Origin: Eremomyces bilateralis CBS 781.70
Lineage: Eukaryota; Ascomycota; Dothideomycetes; Eremomycetales; Eremomycetaceae
DNA length: 27,450 bases
Assembly (NCBI RefSeq): GCF_010015585.1
Contig: NW_022985079.1
Location: 392,196 to 419,645 of the forward strand
Reading direction: 5' to 3'
The notes beneath the pieces are model-generated. The model had not been told where the DNA came from. It did no database searches and worked only from the letters and a program-made list of their open reading frames with translations. Of this stretch, positions 19,988-27,450 are shown in pieces. The position numbers and the translations under genes were made by a program. Positions within the stretch are counted from its first letter, which is position 1. Each line of letters opens with the position of its first letter.

Positions 19988-22871
19988 CTGAAAGCCTGAC
20001 ATCTGGTCAACTCTGGAAAGTCGCACGGAAAGTGGAAGTGCAAGGTGCAAAGTGCAAAGCAAAAAACAATTGTTTGACATGGCGGATATATCAGAAAGTT
20101 TGGGTGGTGCCAGGGTGGAGGGATGGTTTAGGCAAACGGAAATCGGATCACAGGCAGCCGACCCACTTGGAGTGAGACTGGACCTGAGAGGAACCAAGGG
20201 AATTGCATTCTCTCCCCTTGCATTGTTGAGCAAACCAAGGAAAGCATTCGAATGGTTCTAGAAGTCGGGTGGGAAATGGTTCAAGTGTTCATACCCGTAG
20301 AACTCTTGCTGTTCCGTGTTCATAGCAATGTATGTACCAACCGCTTTGACCGGACCCTACTCCCCCAAGTACCGCTGTTGTAGTCGGGATATGAACCACA
20401 AATTGGATGGCTGCAAGTCTGGAGGAGTTGTTTTATATCGTCGGTCGTCTGAGGGAATGTGTAATTCGGATTACAAGCTCGAAGTAAGGTCGAGAGTTTC
20501 GAAGGAAGGTCTGTCGATCGGTCTATGTACTTGAAGCGGTTGTCGCCGTGGAATGCTCTATGGCAAGTATCGGATAGGGAATGGAGTCCAGAGTTGAACA
20601 ACCCGCTCATTTGCGAAAATGGCCACGCAATGAACAGAGTAGCGTCTAAAGCAAACTCAGGATCGACTCTGATTGGGACGGAAGTATCAATTAGCACAGC
20701 TGAACGCCTGAGGGGAACATCGAACACGAGGGCAAAGGAGGTGGTAAAGAGGGACTTGAGACGAGCCAGTCACGAGACTGTCCATCCAGTAGACATCGAC
20801 GTACCGAAATAGGCCGCTGAGGCATAGATAGCGAGTCGCTTGGTCGGAGAGACGGTAAAGAAGACATCTTGGAAATTTTCAGGAGCTTAGAAGAGGAGAA
20901 GAGGGCCATGGTGGCATGGACAATTTTTGGGTACAAACATGAAGCCGGGGGGATGCCCGTACTACAGCGGTTCCTGGGACTGGATGGAGAGCCAGTACGG
21001 TAAGCGTTGGGTCTGACTTTACGGGAGTACAGTCAGGTAAGTTAAGTATGTGCGTCACAAACCAGCCTCAGGGATCGGGGGTTTAGTTAACTGAACAAAG
21101 TTTGTAACGTAGATGGATCTCCTAATGTTGGTAGCGTTCAACAATAGCTTGCTGAGGAGTAGGATAAATCAGAGCTCATCTGAACTTCAAGAGATATCCC
21201 CAGCCGTTCCTTCAGCTTGAGAATCAACCGACATTTCCAAGACTTGAAAATAAAGTCTCATCTCTCGAAGTAAGGGCAGCGTATGGTGCAGAAGGAGGAA
21301 GGTTGTATCAAAAGGCGATGGGCACACGACAGGATCCTCCAATCAGGGTGCGGATAGGGGAGAACAATCGTCCAAGCTAAGAAGAAACAAATCGACGCCT
21401 TGCTTCGCATGGCAAGAATCAGCCGGGGGTACCCCTCTATTGGTACAGGAACTACAGGTAGTGTATCAAGCTATTCGAACGGAAATCCAGTTTCGCTGAC
21501 TGGGCAGTGGGCACAGATCGGAGATTCATACGGACGCAGGAGACGGGAAAAGATCGCTGCAATCCATGGGTTCCTGGAATTCCCCATCGAACGAGCCCGA
21601 CGAGCCAGTGTAAGGCTGGAAGGTCTTGACTTCGACCGGGGGTTAGACACTAAAAGTTCGTATCATCAATCAAGGCCATCAGAATTCAGATGTGGTCATC
21701 CGTCATGCCTGTCCTTTCTCCTGAAGGCTGAACGCCATTGAGGGCTCTGCATTCCAGAGCTTGCAAGCCATGGTGAACCTGCGATCGGTTGGAAGGTGGC
21801 GAATTTGTGATAGGTTATCTGCTGGTTCTCCCTTCCCATACCCAGAGTGTCCAGCTCGGATGAACCAGAATTGCCTTGATACGGCCCGGAGTTTGTTTGA
21901 AGGATCCGTAGGGGCTAGATGGAATTGGGAAAGGTGAGGGGTTAGGCGATATAAACGGGCGCTTACCAGCCTATCAACCCCAACCCTTCGGTTTCGCTCT
22001 CGGCTGAGCATCTCGATCTCCTTGGAAGCTGTAACCAGACGCAATTGTCCTTTCCAATAGTCGAGCTCCTTATGAATGCCCCTTTCTATCCAATTCCAGG
22101 GCAGATATTTCACAGCTGCACGACACCTCAGCAAGCTACCGTAGCAACCAAGCTACCGTAGCAGGATGTCCCACCGTCGGAGCCGGAACAGAGCAAACCG
22201 TGGGGACGAAACAAATTTCTCTCCATGCCCCTCCGACCTAAGCTGCCAATGACATAGCATGGAACGATCGATTCTCGCCGGCAATTTTGAGGCCGGTTCT
22301 CTCCTGGATCAGAATTCAGACCTTCACATCGGTTGCCCTTCAGGCTTCAGTTGCACTATGTAAATTGCACAAGTTAGGGACGATCGGACGACAGCCGTGT
22401 GTCCTGGATAGATATGGAATCGGCGTCCGCGAAAGCGAGGAGTTCTGCCAAATATCCTTCTCGAACTCCGATGTCCTTCGTCTTCGGCCGCTAAAATAGA
22501 TGACATCCTTCCACCGTTCGCAAACAAGCACCCCGAAGCACGGAGCGAAGAGAATTGTCTGCAGACAGCATGGCTCAAGAGTTAAGACCAGCCAGTAAAC
22601 TAATATTAATATGTCCCGAGCTGTGGATATTTAATACTAGATCTACACTGAGAGCTCGGCTAGGGGCTAATTACTGGACATAAGTAAGCTCACTACCGCC
22701 TTATACATTATTACTCAGCAGAGATTGGCTTAACCCGGAACTCCGAGTACAAACTTTGTAACTTCGCGATTACAGATCACCCCTTCACTCCTAAAGTCCT
22801 AATTAGGTGCTTAATAGCCAAGACCCTTACTACTTACTCCGAACTCATTAATGTAATCTACTCAAGAAGTC
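19988..22871. other. Gene-poor region, about 2.9 kb
   Basis: The part next to 19988 must hold the 5' exon and promoter of the preceding gene. Beyond it, the ORFs at 20320-20727 (minus, 135 codons), 21400-21741 (plus, 113) and 21703-22134 (minus, 143) have no recognisable domains or splice-supported extensions. The section 22600-22870 is AT-rich and upstream of the transcription factor. A short tandem repeat lies at 22132-22163. No supported gene. Confidence 0.5.
22132..22163. repeat. Two direct copies of CAAGCTACCGTAGCA, 17 bp period
   Basis: Perfect copies at 22132-22146 and 22149-22163. Each contains the inverted repeat GCTAC-C-GTAGC. A related ACCAAGCTACCGT occurs near 17417. It may be a protein-binding site or a remnant of a repeat; no function assigned. 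Confidence 0.6.
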
Positions 22872-24366
22872 ATGGAGAAAATTAGATGCTCTCAATGCGA
22901 CAAGTCCTTCAGCCAAAGTACGTAGTCGGCCACACCCTCCGGTCACCAGGATTGACACCAACTGTGCAGCGTCATCCCTTGTTCGACACATTAGAAACAA
23001 AAAATGCGAGAAAGGCTCAGTCGTCATTCGTCAGAAATCCTGTCAGAAATGCTCGGATTCGAAAACGAAATGCGATTTACGGAGACCAATATGCAGTCGT
23101 TGTTCACTAAGAAGCCTTACCTGCCAATACCCCAGGTCCGACGATACAAGCTCGAACAGCAACTCGGATTCCCGTGAAGTTGTCTTTTTTGATACCTCCA
23201 CTAAAGCCACTCCTCTAGACCAATTTCTGGACAATCCTTCGCTATCTGCCAGTCCCCGAACTTTGACGCAAAGAGCAATAGACAACCACACATCTAATAC
23301 GTTGTTTGATATTGTACACGGAACAATAGGCGACTTCGAAGATTTCTGTACCCCTTGGACAATCGGCCATTCAATTCCAGACCCCATTTTCCAGCCGGAT
23401 CTCTCATTGATGCCGTCGATCACGACCAGGCCAGTTCTGGCGACGCACAGCATGCAAACCTTGTTTCGTTGTCTGCGAACATGGCCCCGTATGATAGCTA
23501 AGGGCATCTTGTCTCCGCCAATTATCCACGATACAGTGACACCAGAACGTCTTATGCCAACGGCTTTGGCCAGATGCTATACCTTGACCAAAATGTGGGA
23601 TGGACAGTCTCCTGGAACAAGCTTCATGGTGCTGGAAGCAGTTAAAAATGAAATTCAAACCCTGGTCGATACAGTAAGGTGGCTCTATGTTTCCATGTCC
23701 GATTGTTCTGACCTGTATTAGTATCAAGCCCTAACGGAAGACAATCTCATTCCAGCCCTCCAAGCCCTCGTAATTTACACCATTATTTTGCTCTTTCCTT
23801 CCAAATCTCAACGCTCCGTCACATTGCTCCCCGAGTCCCTATTTCGTGATCTCAGGAACGTCGTCTACCACAGCGTCACTACTGGCCTCATCTTACCAGA
23901 AGAATCCACCCACGAGCGTCCAACCTGGTCGTCCTGGATCCATGTGTCATCCAAACGTCGTGCAATCTTCGCTTTGTATCTTATCCACTGGTCTTACTCG
24001 GTTTACCATTGCCTGCCGAGCTATGACTGTAAAGATTTGGGCATGATGCCCGCACCAGCGGCGGGGTATCTTTGGCATGCCAGAAACCAGGAGGAATGGG
24101 AAAAGCTCTACTTGAAATGGCTGGTGATGTGGGATGGGAAAGAATATATGCAGTGGGAGTACTTTACCATTCAGTCTGGGGTGGGTCTGGATGGACGAGC
24201 CCAGCTGTGGTTAGAGGACGCGGATGAATTTGGTATCATGTTCATGAGCATTGGTAAGGCAATTTCCTGGATATCATGACGGCTTGCGAACCAAAACTAA
24301 TGCCGGTCGGTTGTAGTCAATGCGACTGATAGAGAACCCAGATTTGAAGCCGAGCATCTATCTTAA
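22872..24366 (+). CDS. Transcription factor with C2HC finger plus Zn2Cys6 cluster, 443 aa
   Basis: Exons are 22872-22917, 22970-23673, 23722-24253 and 24317-24366. Introns are 52, 48 and 63 bp with donors GTACGT, GTAAGG, GTAAGG; all phases fit. Intron 1 splits the first finger: C6-x2-C9-x12-H22-x5-C28, a C2HC variant of the usual C2H2. It is followed at once by a canonical Zn2Cys6 binuclear cluster C40-x2-C43-x6-C50-x6-C57-x2-C60-x6-C67. The rest is the helical, Trp/Leu-rich middle region of fungal regulators (ALQALVIYTIILLFP, HWSYSVYHCLPSYD). Length is short for the class. It is nuclear and presumably binds CGG-type sites. It ends 48 bp from the end of the convergent reductase gene, so control of that gene and its divergent neighbour is a reasonable inference. 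Confidence 0.88.
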
Positions 24367-24414
24367 GGTATCACCGAACTCCTTAGCTCGAAACCATATC
24401 TACGTCTCATTCGT

Positions 24415-25550
24415 CTATCTCTCCGCATCGACAAGTTCAAGGTATTGCTCAAACACACCCTTCATCATTTCCTCAAATGTCGAAAACTTCCAGCCAAAAA
24501 CCTGCTCGGTTTCTCGAGCATCGACCCTCCACGTCATAGTTGGCAACGTTCCACCCAACGGCATCTCTTCGCTTCCCACTCGGTCTGGAAAATACTTCTT
24601 AGCCACTTCATTCATGGAATCCCACACTATTCCCTCTGGTGACTCGGCACAAAGAGTATAATCAACATTCCCAGGAATCGACGGGTTGATGGCCTCGACT
24701 TGCGCTCTCGCTACATCGGTTAGATCGACTGGAACGCCAACCATGGAATCGGTTCGCTTTTCTCCGAGGATAGGGGACAGTCTCAACGCCCATTGATTCG
24801 TATGATTCCTCAGATCCGCTGTGCTCGATGCACGATCATCCGAGCCCATAACAACGCCAGGGAGCATTTGAATTGTCTCGAAGTGCGGTTTACGAGTCTC
24901 AACGAAGTCATGCACAGCGTTGCGGGCAAGTGCTTTTGAAGTCCAGTACGCTTCCATGGGAAGTGAGACTGAACGGCGTGGATTGAGATTGCGATCTTTG
25001 GCCGTATAAATCCGACCCTCAGGTTTGGCGAACCATTCAAAGGGAATTAGAGTGGTCATCGAGGATGTAATGATCAATCTCTTTATGGTAGGCACTTTGA
25101 TCGCAGAATTGAGGAGAGAAGTAATCATTCCGACAGCTGGACTAATGATGTTGCGTTCATAGTCGTCGGCCTTTTCTGTTGAATTAGCATGTAGAAACAA
25201 TCTCAAGGCAACCTCGAAAGTATTCGCTTACCGCTCTATCTAAAGGGCTAGCAATATGCAAAATAGCCATAACATCCACAAGGACATGGTCCAACGCGCC
25301 GTCCTTGGTCAAATCTGGCACGACCGCAAACTCCAGTCTGTCCGTATGTGGAACAATCTTGACATGAGTCTTCAATTTCTGAGCTTGCTCAGGTTTCCGT
25401 ATGACTGCTCGCACGGTATGTCCAGCTTCGAGGGCTAACAGGAGTGTTTTGAACCCAATGAACCCCGTTGCTCCCGTGATCTACACATGGGTTAACTATG
25501 GCTGTATCAACGTAGTACGCCGTGAGACATACTAAAACTATTTCTTGCAT
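24415..25550 (-). CDS. Extended SDR: NAD(P)-dependent epimerase/ketoreductase (GRE2/dihydroflavonol-reductase-like), 340 aa
   Basis: Exons (minus) are 25550-25533, 25480-25232 and 25170-24415. Introns are 52 bp (GTATGT...GTGTAG) and 61 bp (GTAAGC, branch GCTAAT, acceptor AAAAG); phases fit. The start gives MQEIVL-ITGATGFIG, the nucleotide-binding GxxGxxG at residues 9-15, interrupted just before by intron 1. The catalytic set is complete: TSS at about 124-126, Tyr164-x3-Lys168 (YWTSK). Family blocks include HIASPLD, DDYERNIISPAV and a C-terminal WKFSTFEEMMKGV. It likely reduces a carbonyl with NADPH in the cytosol, as in methylglyoxal/ketone reductases of this group; the substrate cannot be read. 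It shares a divergent promoter with the next gene. Confidence 0.9.
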
Positions 25551-25962
25551 ATTTGAAATATCTGAAAGGTTGGTTTGGCTGGTTTTATTTGATGACAGTG
25601 AAAGATAAAGCAATTAACAATGCTGCTCAAAGTTGACTGGAGAGAGCATATAAATACTACCTAAGCTAGTTCTCGGGCTTTAGGGTTCAGCCCATAAAAC
25701 CTGAATCCCGAAATACCTATCTTAGCATAATTGGACTCACCTAAGAGTCCGCCTCACGATGAGTAAGATTAATAAGCGCCATTTTAAATGAGATACAGAT
25801 ATTTGAAGGTCCTGAAGCATGATGCCGTGCATGGTGGTGGGAAAACCTATATATCCTCTCACCTTTGATTGAAGTTCATTGAGCATTCTAACCAAAATCA
25901 TATTCGGCATTATAACTACCCTATTGTTCCTTTCATCTCCGGTCCCCAACACAAGCTCAGCA
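25551..25962. promoter_or_regulatory. 412 bp shared divergent promoter
   Basis: It separates the ATG of the SDR reductase (minus) from the ATG of the enoyl-reductase-like gene (plus), so both are probably driven from here. No long ORF; the 84-codon minus ORF overlapping it is not credible. I could not identify a clear inverted CGG pair by eye, so regulation by the neighbouring zinc-cluster factor is untested. Confidence 0.55.
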
Positions 25963-26958
25963 ATGGGGAAATTAATGATATACGGTGCCACTGGCTACAC
26001 CGGCCGCCTTGCGAGCGAACATGCAAAGAGCATCGGCCTTGACTTCATCCTCGCCGGCCGAACCACTCAGAAACTCCAAGACCTCGCCTACTCCCTCAGC
26101 CTCTCATACCAGACCTTTGATGTACATGACAGCGTTGCGCACGTCGATTCCGCCTTGAAAGATATCGAGGTCTTTCTCAACTGCGCCGGCCCGTTTCATC
26201 GCACGGCCAAGCCCCTCATGGAAGCCTGTATCCGCAATGGTGTGCACTATCTCGACATTGCTGCCGAACTGGAGAGTTACGAGCGTGCCGAGGAATTGGG
26301 TCAAGAGGCCAAAAAGGCGAAGGTCATGCTTATGCCCGGTTGTGGCGGCAGCGTCGCAATGCTCGGCTGCTTGGCTACGCATGTCCTGGAACAGATGGAC
26401 TCCTCCGCCAGCAGCATCGATATCGCACTGCACGTCTCGGGTCAAATGTCGAGGGGGTCGGCCATCAGCGCCCAGGAGGGAGCCATGGTGACAGAACGTC
26501 AGGACATTGGTGGGAAGATGGTGCATCAGGATACTGCAAGCGAACAGGAGTTCGATTTCGGCGACGGCAGAGGACGTGTGATGTGCTTTCCGATCAAGTT
26601 GCCTGACCTGATAACAATATCGAAGGCCACAGGAGTTTCCGCTGTCCGCACATTTGCCCATGTATCTGGGGCTGCCTTCCCAACTGGAGATCTCATGGAG
26701 TTACCAAGTGGTCCAACTGCTGAGGAGCGAGAGGCAAATCCGTACCACGCTGCTGTCGACATCACGGCTGAGGATGAAACAGTCAGACACGCAGTCCTTC
26801 ACACAGTGAATGGATACTCATTCACCTCGATTGCTTCCATTGAGGCTGCCGTGCAAGTACTGGCTGGTAAATTTCTTCCCGGGTTTCAGACGCCAGTGGA
26901 GGTATTTGGCAGTGGCTTTGTGGAGTGTATTAAAGGATCTACCATTGCAAATTGTTAG
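25963..26958 (+). CDS. Saccharopine-dehydrogenase-like oxidoreductase (trans-acting enoyl reductase type), 331 aa
   Basis: Single exon. I chose ATG 25963 because it starts MGKLMIYGATGYTGRL directly at the Rossmann motif (GATGYTG, residues 8-14); the upstream in-frame extension has no ATG. Conserved blocks are FILAGRTTQKLQDLA (about 25-40), VFLNCAGPFHRTAKPLMEAC (about 70-90), GVHYLDIAAELESYE, and MLMPGCGGSVAMLGCLATH (about 123). These define the fungal saccharopine-dehydrogenase-like family, also seen as trans enoyl reductases in natural-product clusters. It is shorter than the two-domain bacterial relatives. The catalytic partner and substrate are unknown; it is probably an NADPH-dependent cytosolic reductase. 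Divergent partner of the SDR reductase. Confidence 0.88.
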   Translation: MGKLMIYGATGYTGRLASEHAKSIGLDFILAGRTTQKLQDLAYSLSLSYQTFDVHDSVAHVDSALKDIEVFLNCAGPFHRTAKPLMEACIRNGVHYLDIAAELESYERAEELGQEAKKAKVMLMPGCGGSVAMLGCLATHVLEQMDSSASSIDIALHVSGQMSRGSAISAQEGAMVTERQDIGGKMVHQDTASEQEFDFGDGRGRVMCFPIKLPDLITISKATGVSAVRTFAHVSGAAFPTGDLMELPSGPTAEEREANPYHAAVDITAEDETVRHAVLHTVNGYSFTSIASIEAAVQVLAGKFLPGFQTPVEVFGSGFVECIKGSTIANC

Positions 26959-27301
26959 AAGGGAGCTTCAGACCAGCAGTCTCAATTTTTAGATAGATAG
27001 TCATACGCAAGAGGTCGAAATACCTTCCCAGCAAACAGAATCAAGCCTTATCTTAGCGTCATCGCGGTATCTCTTGGTCACGACCGGGTTTCGGAGACCA
27101 GAAGGCAGTACTCGACAGACATCTGGCGGTTGCGAAATGTGAGAGAACGCTTGGCGTTTTTTTGAGTGTGTGTGTGTCCCGCCCGCAATTCCACCAGAAA
27201 ACGCGATATCGCCCATTTTATGACCACAACGCGCTGAATTCGGGGCTCAAATGTCTGAAATGTATATATTCCTAGAGAACTAATATAGTTTAAATTACTG
27301 A
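26959..27301. other. Intergenic
   Basis: About 340 bp after the oxidoreductase. A short GT run (TGTGTGTGTG) lies near 27167. AT-rich from 27240 to 27300. No gene seen. Confidence 0.55.
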
Positions 27302-27450
27302 CGCGATTTTAGCCAGCCTTTAGAGCTGCAGTATGACTACCATGGCGTAGAAGACACGAAACGCGCTCAATGCATTAGATATTTCCTCCTAGGTTGGTCA
27401 CCACAAGCTATTGCAGCGGAAACTGGCCTAGGAGTTTCTACTATCTACCG
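27302..27450 (+). CDS. Helix-turn-helix protein, partial at the right edge (possible transposase N-terminus)
   Basis: An open frame after TGA 27299 continues to the edge: ELQYDYHGVEDTKRAQC, then IRYFLLGWSPQAIAAETG and LGVSTIYR. The last part is a textbook helix-turn-helix (SPQAIAAETGLGVSTIYR), as at the N-terminus of Tc1/mariner-like transposases and of homeodomain-like regulators. CTGAC...TTTTAG at 27298-27312 is a good branch/acceptor pair, so this may be exon 2 starting at 27313. The window ends before any catalytic domain, so transposase versus host DNA-binding protein is open. Confidence 0.5.

Noticed and set aside
20320-20727. 135-codon minus-strand ORF
   Set aside because: No domain or intron-linked extension; cannot be told from chance.
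25879-25962. N-terminal extension of the enoyl-reductase-like gene that looks like a signal peptide
   Set aside because: It begins at a TTG, and the family starts right at the Rossmann motif, which has its own ATG at 25963.

Overview
This window looks like nuclear DNA of a filamentous ascomycete, most likely Eurotiales (Aspergillus/Penicillium type). Genes are split by 48-114 bp introns with GTRNGT-type donors, CTRAY-like branch points and AG acceptors. Fungal-specific families are present (Zn2Cys6 factor, LaeA-like methyltransferase, saccharopine-dehydrogenase-like enoyl reductase). The left third carries decayed helicases and MITEs. No prokaryotic, organellar, CRISPR or tRNA signal was found. 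All work was done by eye from the sequence; no searches were run.

Left third (1-8 kb), repeat-rich and decayed: the end of a C2H2 transcription factor gene running off the left edge; a 491 bp hAT-like MITE; a three-finger plus ankyrin-repeat gene whose last repeat is cut off at a run of six G; a PIF1-type helicase remnant of the kind carried by fungal Helitrons, with four in-frame TAG codons and a possible Helitron 3' end; a second MITE of 124 bp that is exactly the first one minus 367 bp; a RecQ-like helicase remnant; a 113 bp element with perfect 17 bp inverted ends; and a broken ORF of unknown family.

Middle (8-20 kb), mostly minus-strand host genes: a broken five-exon gene that joins a two-helix membrane segment to a SAM methyltransferase; an intact gene of a fungal family with no known function; mitochondrial L-2-hydroxyglutarate dehydrogenase (three exons); a large secreted-then-anchored type I membrane protein with a PPxY-bearing tail; and a long disordered, SP/TP-rich, probably nuclear protein.

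Right part (20-27.45 kb): a gene-poor stretch of almost 2.9 kb, then a compact trio. A transcription factor with a C2HC finger plus a Zn2Cys6 cluster converges (48 bp apart) on an extended SDR reductase. The reductase shares a 412 bp divergent promoter with an enoyl-reductase-like oxidoreductase. The trio could be a small regulator-plus-two-reductases metabolic unit. The right edge opens into a helix-turn-helix coding segment, probably the start of a transposase or another DNA-binding gene.
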